A stretch of 64,000 bases of DNA, from assembly GCA_018222805.1 (NCBI GenBank), contig JAAEZQ010000014.1, positions 1-64,000 of the forward strand. Reading direction: 5' to 3'. How positions within the stretch are numbered: position 1 is the stretch's first letter; each line of letters starts with the position of its first letter. The translations under genes were made by a program, and so were the position numbers. This document shows, piece by piece, positions 11,863 to 22,086 of this stretch. The notes beneath the pieces are model-generated. The model did not search any database. It was not told the DNA's origin and worked only from the letters and a program-made list of their open reading frames with translations. Origin of the DNA: Vibrionaceae bacterium (GTDB taxonomy: Bacteria > Pseudomonadota > Gammaproteobacteria > Enterobacterales > Vibrionaceae).

Positions 11863-13332
11863 TTATGCAGAAAGCATCAGCGAGTTTGCTTTTGCCTCTA
11901 GGTGCGTACCGCCCATTAGATATTCATCGATAGAACGAGCACACTCACGGCCTTCGTTAATACAACGAACCACAAGTGATTGACCTGTACGCATATCACC
12001 TGCAGCGAAAACGCCTTCTTGGTTAGTTGCAAAGCCTTGAGTTGCCACATTGCCACGATCATCAAGAGCGATGTCTAGCTGAGCCAACACGCCCGTTGGT
12101 TCTGGGTGTAAGAAGCCCATCGCTAGGAAAGCCATGTCACATGGAATCACTCGCTCACTGCCTTCGACTTCTTTGAAGCTTGGGCGCTCGCCTGGTTTTG
12201 CATCTTCCCATACGATATCGGCAATACGCAGACCCGTTACTTCACCTTTATCGTTACCAACGAACTCTTTGGTCAGAATGTTCCAGTGACGATCTACCCC
12301 TTCTTCGTGAGAAGTTGAAGTACGAAGGATCATTGGGTACTGAGGCCACGGCATATTCGCAGGACGTTTTTCTGGTGGGATTGGCATGATCTCAACTTGA
12401 GTCACGCTTGCTGCTCCGTGACGGTTCGAGGTACCAACACAGTCAGAACCTGTATCACCACCACCGATTACCACAACGTGTTTGCCAGCAGCATGGATCT
12501 CTTCTGTTTTCAGATCCATATTGTTTGCACGGCGGTTATTCTGTGCAAGGAACTGCATTGCGAAGTAAACGCCGTTTAGCTCACGTCCCGGTACTGGAAG
12601 GTCACGAGGAACCGTAGAACCACCAGTCAGTAGCACTACATCGTATTCTTGACGCAACTGCTGAGCGTTCACGTCAACACCAACGTGTTGGTTCACTTTG
12701 AACTCCACACCCGCTTCAGCCATCAGGTTGATCTTACGATCAATCACTTCCATGCTTAGCTTAAAGTCAGGGATACCAAAACGTAGCAGACCACCGACTT
12801 TCTCGTCTCGTTCAAATACCGTCACTGAGTGACCCGCGCTGTTCAGCTGCTCAGCCGCAGCCAGACCAGCAGGGCCTGAACCGATGATTGCAACGGTTTT
12901 ACCTGTACGAGAGCGCGGAGTTTTTGGCTTGGCGTATCCTTCACGATACGCCGTTTCCACGATGGTTTTCTCGATATTACAGATGGTGATTGGGTCTTGG
13001 TTAATACCAAGTACACAAGAACTTTCACACGGTGCAGGACACACACGACCCGTAAATTCCGGGAAGTTGTTTGTCGAGCTCAGAATGTTCCATGCTTCTT
13101 CCCAGCTATCGCGGTAAACCGCATCGTTAAACTCTGGGATGATGTTACCAATCGGACAGCCGTTATGACAAAACGGCACGCCACAGTCCATACAGCGAGA
13201 AGCCTGAGTATTGATCTTGCTACCAAACTCCTCGTTCAGAACGAACTCTTTGTTGTTCTTGATACGTTCAGCGGGGTCGATCTTCTGTGGAAGTTCACGA
13301 CCATGCTCTAAAAATCCAGTAGGCTTACCCAT
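11863..13332 (-). CDS. gltD: Glutamate synthase small subunit, second type (copy 2)
   Basis: Second beta subunit, 489 residues, clearly diverged from the neighbouring copy (19 residues longer and different in most positions outside the motifs). Cysteine clusters CMDCGVPFCHNGCP (about 47-60) and CPAPCESSC provide the 4Fe-4S ligands. The FAD fold is [21 protein letters not shown] and the NADPH fold VVVIGGGDTGSDC. The C-terminal FAD segment FAAGDMRTGQSLVV is present. Its ATG shares one base with the TAA stop of gltB copy 2 (TAATG), so translation is coupled. It should transfer electrons to the adjacent large subunit. Confidence 0.94.
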   Translation of the reverse strand: MGKPTGFLEHGRELPQKIDPAERIKNNKEFVLNEEFGSKINTQASRCMDCGVPFCHNGCPIGNIIPEFNDAVYRDSWEEAWNILSSTNNFPEFTGRVCPAPCESSCVLGINQDPITICNIEKTIVETAYREGYAKPKTPRSRTGKTVAIIGSGPAGLAAAEQLNSAGHSVTVFERDEKVGGLLRFGIPDFKLSMEVIDRKINLMAEAGVEFKVNQHVGVDVNAQQLRQEYDVVLLTGGSTVPRDLPVPGRELNGVYFAMQFLAQNNRRANNMDLKTEEIHAAGKHVVVIGGGDTGSDCVGTSNRHGAASVTQVEIMPIPPEKRPANMPWPQYPMILRTSTSHEEGVDRHWNILTKEFVGNDKGEVTGLRIADIVWEDAKPGERPSFKEVEGSERVIPCDMAFLAMGFLHPEPTGVLAQLDIALDDRGNVATQGFATNQEGVFAAGDMRTGQSLVVRCINEGRECARSIDEYLMGGTHLEAKANSLMLSA

Positions 13333-16300
13333 TACACTGCCTCCGCTTCAGTTTGTTGTGCCTCAGCTTTACGCTTTTGAAGTACCGCTTTGTAATCGCG
13401 CGGCATTACCTTAACCATAGAGGCTAGGCTAGCTTCAAAGTTGTCTAGGAAAGACTGAGCAACTTCACTTCCTGTGAATTGAACATGCTTAGTTAACATG
13501 TCTAGTAACAGATCTTTGTCTTCTTGTTCGATAGGATCCAGGTCAACGAGTTCTGAATTCAGTTTGGACTCGAAGTCACCTGATTTATCCCATACGTACG
13601 CTACACCACCACTCATACCAGCAGCAAAGTTGCGGCCTGTTGAACCAAGGATGATCGCTGTACCACCAGTCATGTATTCACAGCCGTGGTCACCCACGCC
13701 CTCTACCACAACTTTCGCGCCAGAGTTACGAACACAGAAACGCTCACCAGCCATACCGCGGATGAAAGATTCACCAGAGGTTGCACCATAGAAACATACG
13801 TTACCTACGATGATGTTGTCTTCAGCAACAATGCTAGAGTTCGCATCTGGGTACAGCACTAAGGTACCGCCAGACAAGCCTTTACCCCAGTAATCGTTCG
13901 CGTCACCTTCAACTTCGAACTTCACACCTTTCGCAAGGAATGCACCGAATGACTGACCAGCAGAGCCTTTGAATTTCACATTCATTGGTTCTGGCAGACC
14001 TTGGTCTTTGTACACTTTCGAGATCTCGTTCGACAGCATAGTACCCGCAGAGCGGTCAGTGTTGACGATAGGGAACTCAGCGTTAACAGCTTCACCTTTC
14101 TCAAGCGCCGGAATAGCGGCTTGGATCAGTTTGCGGTCTAGTACCGATTCAAGGTTGTGGTTTTGTACCGTTTGGTTGTGTACACCGTCCGCTTCACGTG
14201 GTTGCTCAACGTGTAGAACAGGAGACAGATCCAGGTTCTTATATTTCCAGTGAGAAACGTCTTGGCGAACACGCAGTTTCTGGCCTTGGCCGACCATCTC
14301 ATCGATAGTACGGAAACCAAGTTCAGCCATGATTTCACGTAGACCTTGAGCCATGTACTGGAAGAAGGTCACAACGTCTTCTACGCGGCCATCAAAGCGT
14401 TCACGCAGAGTTTTGTTCTGAGTTGCGATACCGACTGGACAGGTGTTCTTATGACACTTACGCATCATGATACAGCCTTCAACAACCAATGCTGCGGTTG
14501 CCACGCCCCATTCTTCCGCACCTAGTAGGGTTGCGATTGCAAGGTCACGTGGAGTCTTCATCTGACCGTCAGCCTGAACAACGATACGGTTACGCAAACC
14601 ATTCTTCAGAAGAGTCTGGTGTGTTTCTGCCAAACCTAGCTCCCAAGGAAGACCAGTGTGACGGATAGAAGACATTGGTGAAGCACCTGTACCGCCATCG
14701 AAACCAGCGATCAGTACCACGTCCGCTTTCGCTTTCGCTACACCAGATGCGATGGTACCAACACCCGCTTCAGACACGAGCTTCACGTTAACACGGCCTG
14801 CACGGTTCGCGTTCTTCAAGTCGTAGATTAGCTGAGCCAAATCTTCGATCGAGTAGATATCGTGGTGTGGCGGTGGAGAAATCAGACCTACGCCAGGAGT
14901 CGAGTGACGAGTCGCACCGATCCAGTCATCCACTTTATCACCTGGTAGCTGACCACCTTCACCTGGTTTCGCACCTTGAGCCATCTTGATTTGAAGCTCT
15001 TCAGCGTTAGTCAGGTAGTAAGACGTCACACCGAAACGGCCCGACGCAACCTGTTTGATTGCTGAGCGTTCCCAGTCGCCATTCTCTTTGCGCTCGAAGC
15101 GCATTGGGTCTTCACCACCTTCACCAGAGTTCGATTTCGCGCCTAGGCGGTTCATCGCAACAGCGAGTGTTGAGTGAGCTTCGTAAGAGATCGAACCGAA
15201 TGACATTGCACCCGTTGCGAAACGCTTAACGATGGTTTCAAGTGGTTCAACTTCGTCGATAGAGATAGAACCTGCTGGGTTCTTAATGAACTCTAGTTGG
15301 CTACGTAGTGTAACGGCATTATCGCCTTGTTTATCTACTGCGCTCGCGTACTGCTTGAACTGATCGTAGTCTTTATTACGAGTCGATTGTTGAAGCAGAG
15401 AAATTGTTTCTGGGTTGAACAGGTGTTTTTCACCACGCTGTTTCCATTGGTAAACACCGCCAACATCCAGCATTTGAATTGGGATTTCACGTTGTGGGTA
15501 ACCCACACGGTGACGAACCAAGACTTCTTTTGCAATGTCGTCAAGCGTCAGACCCTGGATACGAGAAACCGTACCTGTAAAGTATTTATCGACAACAGAC
15601 TTGTGAATACCAAGTGCTTCGAAGATCTGTGCACCATGGTAAGACTGCAGCGTTGAGATGCCCATCTTAGAGAAGATCTTCAGCAGACCACCGTTGATTG
15701 CTTTACGGTAGTTGTTGAACAAATCGCTTGGATTTGCTTCTGGATCGAGCTTTTTCGTACGCTGTAGTTGGATGATGCTCTCGATCACCAAGTAAGGGTT
15801 AACCGCGTTCGCACCGTAACCTAGCAGCGTTGCAAAGTGGTGCGTTTCACGTGCATCACCTGTCTCTACCACGATGTCACATTTCGCACGTAGACCTTTA
15901 CGGATCAGGTGGTGATGGACTGCGCCAACCGCCAGCATTGCCGGGATTGCTGCGTGGTTAGAGTTTACTGCACGGTCTGTCAGTAGAATGATGGAGTAGC
16001 CATCAATGACTGCGTCTTCTGCGTATTGGCAGATACGTTTTAGGGCGCGCTCAAGTTTGCCTTTGTCTTCGCTTGCCTGGAATACGATATCCAGTGTCTT
16101 CGCTTGTAAGTGCTCGTTATCGATAGCACGCAGCTTTTCAAGCTCAGAGTTAGCTAGTACTGGAGATTCCAGCTCTACTTTTTGACAGTGAAGTGGTGTT
16201 TCAGTCAGTAAGTTCTGATCTTTACCTAAGTAAGTGTTCAGTGACATAACCATGCGCTCACGGATCGGGTCGATCGGCGGGTTAGTCACCTGAGCAAACA

Positions 16301-17870
16301 GCTGCTTAAAGTAGTTTGATAGATGCTGAGACTGGTGAGACAGAACCGCTAGCGGCCAGTCCGCACCCATAGCTGATAATGGCTCTTTACCATCATTTGC
16401 CATAGGAACGATGATTTCGTTCACTTCTTCAGTACTGATACCAAATGCTTGCTGACGATGCAGCAGATGCTCCGGTTTAGGCTGGCTAAACTGGTTGCTC
16501 GCTTCTGGAAGTTTTTTCAGACTGAGTAGATTCTCTTCAACCCATTTATCGTAAGGCTGAGAAGTCGCAATGGTGTCTTTCACTTCTTCGTCAGAAATGA
16601 TACGGCCTTGCTCTAGATCCGCCACAAAAATACGACCAGGTTGCAGACGACCACGGAACTCAACATTTTCTGGTGCAATGTCGACTACGCCAGATTCAGA
16701 CGCCATAACCAGGAAGTTGTCTTTCGTTACTGTGTAGCGAGAAGGGCGTAGACCGTTACGGTCAAGCGTTGCACCTACTTGAACACCATCAGTAAAACAT
16801 ACTGATGCAGGGCCATCCCATGGTTCCATAATGTTTGCGTGGTACTGATAGAATGCACGACGCTTAGGATCCATGTTTTTATTTTCTTGCCATGCTTCAG
16901 GGATCATCATCATCAACGCATGTGGCAGGCTGCGACCAGAAAGCACTAGGAGCTCAAGCGCCATATCGAAGTTAGATGAATCTGAGCTGCCTTCTTGACA
17001 GATAGGCAGAAGCATATCGATTTCAGCCTGAGTGAACAGATCTGATTCGATGATCGCTTCACGGGCTTTCATCCAGTTCAGGTTACCGCGAACTGTATTA
17101 ATTTCACCGTTGTGGGCGATGTAACGGAAAGGCTGCGCCAGACGCCATTTCGGGAACGTGTTGGTAGAGAAGCGAGAGTGTACCAGTGCCAGTGCAGTCA
17201 CCATGGTTGGGTTTTGCAAATCTAAGAAGTACTGAGGTACTTGCTCAGTGGTTAACTGACCTTTGTACACCAATGTCTTGTATGACATTGAGTTAATGTA
17301 GAAGTCGTCGCCAATGTTCGAAACGCTTTCCAGACAAACTCGTACAGTGTAGTTACGCAGTACATAGAGTTTGCGCTCGAGCTCTTCAGGTGTGACACCA
17401 GGGCCGCCAGAAATAAACACATGCTCAAATTGAGGCTCTGTGCTTAGCGGATCGGCACCAATCATTGAGTTGTCAGTTGGTAAAACGCGGTATCCGATGA
17501 CTTCAAGATCCAGGCGTTTGGCATTACGCTCTAGGATGTCACGGCACTGTTCACGTTTGTATTCGTCTTTCGGGAAAAGAACGACACCAACACCATATTT
17601 CTCGAAAGAAGGCAGTTTTATGCCTAGCTTAACGGCTTCTTCTAATAGAAATTCATGAGGTTTTTGTAGCAAGATACCAGCGCCGTCACCACTGCATGGG
17701 TCACAACCTTGACCGCCACGGTGTTCCATACGCGCCAGCATATCCAATGCTTGCGTTACTACTTCATGAGATTTACGGTTTTTAAGGTGAGCAACAAAAC
17801 CGATACCACAAGCGTCATGCTCCAGTTCTGGAGTGTACAGACCCTGTGAATTTTGCTCTCTATCTACCAT
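13332..17870 (-). CDS. gltB: Glutamate synthase large subunit, second type (copy 2)
   Basis: Second alpha subunit, 1512 residues, with glutaminase, central, FMN and C-terminal domains. The nucleophile is the cysteine of DACGIGFVAHLKNRKSHE after a propeptide of about 20 residues. The 3Fe-4S ligands lie in GCIMMRKCHKNTCPVG. The sequence is of the QGLYxPExExDACGIGF lineage, not the E. coli lineage of copy 1. Start chosen at the ATG at 17870 because AAGGA lies 7 bp upstream; a longer reading from a TTG at 17891 has no SD. It is followed without gap by gltD copy 2. A small hairpin (AGACAG/CTGTCT, 17910-17928) lies in the leader. Confidence 0.95.
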   Translation of the reverse strand: MVDREQNSQGLYTPELEHDACGIGFVAHLKNRKSHEVVTQALDMLARMEHRGGQGCDPCSGDGAGILLQKPHEFLLEEAVKLGIKLPSFEKYGVGVVLFPKDEYKREQCRDILERNAKRLDLEVIGYRVLPTDNSMIGADPLSTEPQFEHVFISGGPGVTPEELERKLYVLRNYTVRVCLESVSNIGDDFYINSMSYKTLVYKGQLTTEQVPQYFLDLQNPTMVTALALVHSRFSTNTFPKWRLAQPFRYIAHNGEINTVRGNLNWMKAREAIIESDLFTQAEIDMLLPICQEGSSDSSNFDMALELLVLSGRSLPHALMMMIPEAWQENKNMDPKRRAFYQYHANIMEPWDGPASVCFTDGVQVGATLDRNGLRPSRYTVTKDNFLVMASESGVVDIAPENVEFRGRLQPGRIFVADLEQGRIISDEEVKDTIATSQPYDKWVEENLLSLKKLPEASNQFSQPKPEHLLHRQQAFGISTEEVNEIIVPMANDGKEPLSAMGADWPLAVLSHQSQHLSNYFKQLFAQVTNPPIDPIRERMVMSLNTYLGKDQNLLTETPLHCQKVELESPVLANSELEKLRAIDNEHLQAKTLDIVFQASEDKGKLERALKRICQYAEDAVIDGYSIILLTDRAVNSNHAAIPAMLAVGAVHHHLIRKGLRAKCDIVVETGDARETHHFATLLGYGANAVNPYLVIESIIQLQRTKKLDPEANPSDLFNNYRKAINGGLLKIFSKMGISTLQSYHGAQIFEALGIHKSVVDKYFTGTVSRIQGLTLDDIAKEVLVRHRVGYPQREIPIQMLDVGGVYQWKQRGEKHLFNPETISLLQQSTRNKDYDQFKQYASAVDKQGDNAVTLRSQLEFIKNPAGSISIDEVEPLETIVKRFATGAMSFGSISYEAHSTLAVAMNRLGAKSNSGEGGEDPMRFERKENGDWERSAIKQVASGRFGVTSYYLTNAEELQIKMAQGAKPGEGGQLPGDKVDDWIGATRHSTPGVGLISPPPHHDIYSIEDLAQLIYDLKNANRAGRVNVKLVSEAGVGTIASGVAKAKADVVLIAGFDGGTGASPMSSIRHTGLPWELGLAETHQTLLKNGLRNRIVVQADGQMKTPRDLAIATLLGAEEWGVATAALVVEGCIMMRKCHKNTCPVGIATQNKTLRERFDGRVEDVVTFFQYMAQGLREIMAELGFRTIDEMVGQGQKLRVRQDVSHWKYKNLDLSPVLHVEQPREADGVHNQTVQNHNLESVLDRKLIQAAIPALEKGEAVNAEFPIVNTDRSAGTMLSNEISKVYKDQGLPEPMNVKFKGSAGQSFGAFLAKGVKFEVEGDANDYWGKGLSGGTLVLYPDANSSIVAEDNIIVGNVCFYGATSGESFIRGMAGERFCVRNSGAKVVVEGVGDHGCEYMTGGTAIILGSTGRNFAAGMSGGVAYVWDKSGDFESKLNSELVDLDPIEQEDKDLLLDMLTKHVQFTGSEVAQSFLDNFEASLASMVKVMPRDYKAVLQKRKAEAQQTEAEAV

Positions 17871-18426
17871 AGATACATCCTTCCAGTTCAATGTAGACGC
17901 GAAAACTCCAGACAGACTGAGCCTGTCTAGGTAAACTTTAATTTGCGTCTTGTCCTTTATATTTATGATTCGCCACCGATCGAGGTTGACCAGTCTTGAT
18001 TCCTTTCCGTATCTCGCAGGAAAAGTGTTGCGAGAAAAACAATCCTTGGTGATATCTCTTTATTATTTGCCACTTATTGGTGACTTATATAGGTAGGAGT
18101 GAGGTAACACCGATAATCCCCGCAGTCCGTGTTGTAATCAAAATGACAAAAACTACGTGGATACGTAAGTATCCTACAATTTTGTTACTTCGGAATGCAA
18201 CGAAAAGTCGACGTTGTGACCCATTTTTTTTGTTTAATTATGCATATTTTGTTTAACAATTACGCAACATTGTTGGTTTTTATATGTATTTATGCAGGTT
18301 TATTGATTTTGACCAGTCTGTAGCTCGTTCGAGTTGATTAGTATTCTGTGTTTTTTCTTGCAAGGGTGTAATTTATTTACACTAATCGTAGTGAGATTGA
18401 TTGCGGTTTTCGCTTGGTGGAAGTTT
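17871..18426. promoter_or_regulatory. Divergent intergenic region between gltB copy 2 and yhcC
   Basis: About 550 bp with no convincing gene. It should contain the leftward promoter of gltB copy 2 and the rightward promoter of yhcC. The central part (18220-18300) is strongly AT-rich. A reading that extends yhcC upstream to 18334 is hydrophobic, starts in this AT-rich DNA, and is not believed. Confidence 0.5.
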
Positions 18427-19386
18427 ATGCAGTTACATGAGTTGGTCAACACATTAGGCCAGGACCTTCAGCGCCGCTATGGCGAAAAAGTTCATAAATT
18501 AACCTTGCACGGTGGATTTAGCTGCCCGAATAGAGATGGCACGATAGGCCGCGGAGGATGCACGTTTTGTAATGTTGCGTCTTTTTCCGACGAGGAAGCA
18601 CAGGTTAAAAGCATTCATGATCAACTCAGTGATCGTGCTGGGGAGATCCAACGTGCGAAAAAGTATTTAGCCTATTTTCAGGCATACACCAGTACTTATG
18701 CTGAAGTTCAAGTGCTCAAAAGCATGTATGAAGAAGCATTAAAAGCGGCGGATATCGTTGGTTTGTGTGTTGGTACCCGACCTGATTGTGTTCCAGATGC
18801 CGTGCTGGATCTGTTGTCTGACTACGTCAAGCAAGGTTATGAAATCTGGCTAGAGCTTGGTTTACAAACCGCCAATAATAAAACGCTAAAGCACATTAAC
18901 CGCGGTCATGACTTCGAATGTTATGCTGAGATAACTAAGCGTGCTCGGGCTTTAGGCATTAAGGTGTGTACTCATTTGATCGTAGGATTACCCAAAGAGT
19001 CTCGCCAAGATAACGTGGACACGATGAGCAAAGTACTCGAGGTGGGCACGGATGGCATAAAGTTACATGGTTTGCACATTGTTGAGGGCAGTACCATGGC
19101 TAAAGCGTGGCGCGCAGGAAAGCTGGAAGCTCCTGAACTAGAAGAGTATGTCGCTATTGCTAGTGAATTAATCCGCATGACCCCGGCGGAGATTGTTTAT
19201 CACCGTGTCTCTTCTGCTGCACGCCGTCCGACGTTACTTTCCCCTTTGTGGTGTGAAAATCGTTGGCTAGCAATGACAGAAATTGGTCGTTCATTGGATA
19301 TAGAAGGCGCTCAGGGCAGTTTAACTGATAAGCCTTTTATCTATAAAAAGCCCCAGCTTAAAATCGAAGTTAGTACTAACACCTAG
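18427..19386 (+). CDS. yhcC: YhcC-type radical SAM protein (TIGR01212 family)
   Basis: Radical S-adenosylmethionine enzyme of 319 residues. The family cysteine motif is visible near the N-terminus (CPNRDGTIGRGGCTFCN, about residues 34-50), which binds the 4Fe-4S cluster that cleaves SAM; the GxGxRPDC segment (VGTRPDCVPD) and the HLIVGLPKE segment follow as in Elp3-like radical SAM folds. Substrate is unknown. Start chosen at the ATG at 18427 with GGTGGA upstream. The gene lies next to gltB and arcB, as yhcC does in E. coli (gltD-yhcC-arcB region). Single-gene unit. Confidence 0.88.
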   Translation: MQLHELVNTLGQDLQRRYGEKVHKLTLHGGFSCPNRDGTIGRGGCTFCNVASFSDEEAQVKSIHDQLSDRAGEIQRAKKYLAYFQAYTSTYAEVQVLKSMYEEALKAADIVGLCVGTRPDCVPDAVLDLLSDYVKQGYEIWLELGLQTANNKTLKHINRGHDFECYAEITKRARALGIKVCTHLIVGLPKESRQDNVDTMSKVLEVGTDGIKLHGLHIVEGSTMAKAWRAGKLEAPELEEYVAIASELIRMTPAEIVYHRVSSAARRPTLLSPLWCENRWLAMTEIGRSLDIEGAQGSLTDKPFIYKKPQLKIEVSTNT

Positions 19387-19733
19387 TTACAAACGACTAG
19401 CGTCAGTTGCCTACATGCTCAAGTATTTCAAGCATACTTGGGCACATGAGTTACCTTATCGTTTCCATCCTCTTTAAACGTCGCTTTAGATTCTTTTCTA
19501 ACGTCTCTTTCGTTGTTATGTATTAAACAAAACAACGTTTAAAGAGAAGTTATTGCCAACGCTTTGTGACCTCTTGCTCTAAGTTGATAGTGAGCAGTTT
19601 AAATCACCGTATCAAACACGTTAAACTGCTGGTACTTGGTGTTTTTCCATTATTACCCTGATTTTTTCTTTAGCACCAAGGTGAATGTCTAATCTTCAGG
19701 GGTGATATCTAGCTTTGCGCCGTGGAGTCGTGA
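19387..19733. promoter_or_regulatory. Intergenic region upstream of arcB with inverted repeats
   Basis: 347 bp between yhcC and arcB. Three inverted repeats stand out: CAAGTAT/ATACTTG near 19424-19441, an 11-bp perfect pair CTCTTTAAACG (19470-19480) and CGTTTAAAGAG (19536-19546), and a 10-bp perfect pair AGCAGTTTAA (19593-19602) and TTAAACTGCT (19621-19630). None has a terminator T run. They may be operators, or form RNA hairpins in the arcB leader. Confidence 0.5.
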
Positions 19734-22085
19734 ATGAAACCGATGAAAAATCTCGCCCAGTATTATGTCGACCTTCTGGTTAAACTGGGGATTGTCCGTT
19801 TTTCAATTTTGCTAGCACTTGCGCTGGTGGCGTTGGCTGTCGTGGTACAAGTCGGTATTACCTTGGCACTTAAGGGCCGAGTTGACGATATTGATATCGT
19901 TCGCTCAGTGTTCTTTGGTCTGCTAATTACTCCTTGGGCGGTGTACTTTCTGTCGGTGGTTGTCGACCAGTTGGAAGAGTCGCGCCAAAGGTTAACTAAG
20001 CTGGTTTCCAAGCTGAAAGACATGCGCTCGCGTGACCAAGAGCTGAACTTCAAGTTGCAACAGAATATTGAAAAGCTCAATCAAGAGATTGAAGAACGTA
20101 TTAAAGCGGAAGAAGCGCGCGAAGAAGCGATGAAGGATCTGGAAAATGAGGTCTTTCAGCGTGAGCGAACGCAGTTAGAGCTCGCCGAGCGAACCGCGCT
20201 TTTACGCTCCTTCATTGATGCTTCGCCAGATTTGATTTACTACCGAAATGCGGATGGTGTGTTCTCCGGCTGTAACCGTGCTATGGAAGAGCTGACCGGT
20301 AAGAAAGAACATCAGTTGGTGGGTTTAAGCCCTTGGGATGTGTACAGCAAAGAAATCGCACAGCCAATCGTTGATACGGACCAGAAGGTCTTTACTGATA
20401 ATCAGGCCATTACCTATGAGCAATGGCTGGAATACCCGGACGGTCGCAAACATTACTTTGAACTGCGTAAGGTCCCGTTTTATAGCAAGGATGGTCGTCA
20501 CCTTGGTTTGGTTGGTTTTGGTCGTGATATCACCGAGCGCAAACGCCACGAGGAGTCTCTGGAAAAAGCCAGCCGAGACAAAACCACCTTCATTTCTACC
20601 ATCAGTCATGAACTTCGTACGCCACTCAACGGTATTGTTGGTTTAAGCCGAATGCTACTTGATACTCAACTGACGGAAGAACAGCGTAAGTACATGCAAA
20701 CCATCAATGTCAGTGCGATTACGCTTGGAAATATTTTCAACGACATTATCGATATGGATAAGTTTGACCGCCGCAAACTAGAGTTATTACCTGAGCCGCT
20801 TAATTTCGAAGACTTTGTCGCAGAAATAGAGAGTATCTCTGCGTTGATGGCTGAACAGAAAGGTTTGCGGTTTGACCTAGAACGTTTGAGCGATTTACCG
20901 AAAGCGATTGAAGTTGACGCCACCCGTTTACGTCAGGTTATTTGGAACCTGGTCAACAACGCCATGAAGTTCACCAAAGAAGGCGGTGTGGTAATGACGG
21001 TGAGTGCGGATGTCGAAGATGACTTCGCGACCATTATTATTGAAGTGGAAGATACCGGTATCGGTATTCCTGAAGAAGAGCTGAATAAGATTTTTGCCAT
21101 GTATTATCAAGTGAAATCAGGCAAAGATAACTTGCATGCGGTTGGTACGGGTATTGGACTGGCTGTCTCTAAGCAGCTGATCAATATGATGGATGGTGAT
21201 ATCTCCGTAGCGAGTGAAGAGGGTTATGGCAGTACATTTACGGTGTCTATTCATGTTCCAGTTGTGACTCCAGAAGAGCCTATCATCGACGCACAACGAG
21301 ATAATGTTCACTTAAATATCTTTATGGTTGAGGATATCGAACTGAACGTGACTGTGGCGAAATCATTATTGGAAAGCTTGGGCCATTCAGTCACCGTTGC
21401 CATGACGGGACAAGAAGCGTTAGTCAATTTTGTTCCGGAACAGTATGACTTAGCCTTACTAGATATTCAGTTGCCCGATATGACTGGCTTCGATGTGGCT
21501 AAATACTACAGAGAACACTACGATAACTTGCCCCCATTAGTTGCGTTGACGGCAAATGTGCTAAAAGATCGTAGAGAATATCTGCAAAACGGTATGGATG
21601 ATGCCATCAGTAAGCCTTTAGCTGTGCATGCCATTCAGTCTGTTATTGATAAGTTTTTTATGCATAGAGTGGAAAAGCCACAACCAGTTGAGATTCTTGA
21701 AGTGAAGGAAGAACCGACACCATCCCCAGTGATAGAGACGCATTTGCTTGACCTCGATATGCTGGAGTCTTACGTTGATATTGTGGGTTCGAAGCCAGTT
21801 TATGACAGTATCAAAATGTTTGAAGAGATGATGCCCGATTATATTGAAGTACTGGACTCCAATATGATCGCGAAAGATAAAGACGGCATCGTGTCAGAAG
21901 CACACAAAATCAAAGGTGCAGCAGGTTCAATTGGTCTGAAACGCATTCAAAGTGTCGCGCAAAAAGCCCAGTCTCCTGATATGCCCGCTTGGTGGGAGAA
22001 TATTTCAGATTGGGTCGAAGAAATAAAAAATGAATACCACAACGATATTCAAGTACTAAGAAGTTGGTTAGAACAAAGGAAATAA
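19734..22085 (+). CDS. arcB: Aerobic respiration control hybrid sensor kinase ArcB
   Basis: Tripartite sensor kinase of 783 residues that answers to the redox state of the quinone pool and phosphorylates ArcA. Order: two membrane helices (about 22-48 and 58-78), a coiled coil (about 80-155), PAS domain (about 155-275), HisKA with His292 (FISTISHELRTPLNG), HATPase with NAMKF, DTGIGI and GTGIGLA boxes, receiver with Asp577 (LALLDIQLPD), and C-terminal HPt with His724 (SEAHKIKGAAGS). Residue numbering through the kinase matches E. coli (His292). The notable feature is a single cysteine in the entire protein, Cys180; the second E. coli redox cysteine position (241) is Tyr. A lipoprotein gene starts 1 bp after the stop codon. 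Confidence 0.96.
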   Translation: MKPMKNLAQYYVDLLVKLGIVRFSILLALALVALAVVVQVGITLALKGRVDDIDIVRSVFFGLLITPWAVYFLSVVVDQLEESRQRLTKLVSKLKDMRSRDQELNFKLQQNIEKLNQEIEERIKAEEAREEAMKDLENEVFQRERTQLELAERTALLRSFIDASPDLIYYRNADGVFSGCNRAMEELTGKKEHQLVGLSPWDVYSKEIAQPIVDTDQKVFTDNQAITYEQWLEYPDGRKHYFELRKVPFYSKDGRHLGLVGFGRDITERKRHEESLEKASRDKTTFISTISHELRTPLNGIVGLSRMLLDTQLTEEQRKYMQTINVSAITLGNIFNDIIDMDKFDRRKLELLPEPLNFEDFVAEIESISALMAEQKGLRFDLERLSDLPKAIEVDATRLRQVIWNLVNNAMKFTKEGGVVMTVSADVEDDFATIIIEVEDTGIGIPEEELNKIFAMYYQVKSGKDNLHAVGTGIGLAVSKQLINMMDGDISVASEEGYGSTFTVSIHVPVVTPEEPIIDAQRDNVHLNIFMVEDIELNVTVAKSLLESLGHSVTVAMTGQEALVNFVPEQYDLALLDIQLPDMTGFDVAKYYREHYDNLPPLVALTANVLKDRREYLQNGMDDAISKPLAVHAIQSVIDKFFMHRVEKPQPVEILEVKEEPTPSPVIETHLLDLDMLESYVDIVGSKPVYDSIKMFEEMMPDYIEVLDSNMIAKDKDGIVSEAHKIKGAAGSIGLKRIQSVAQKAQSPDMPAWWENISDWVEEIKNEYHNDIQVLRSWLEQRK

Positions 22086-22086
22086 C

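Noticed and set aside
18334..18426. N-terminal hydrophobic extension of YhcC
   Set aside because: Unlike the family, in AT-rich DNA, without SD; the ATG at 18427 has one.
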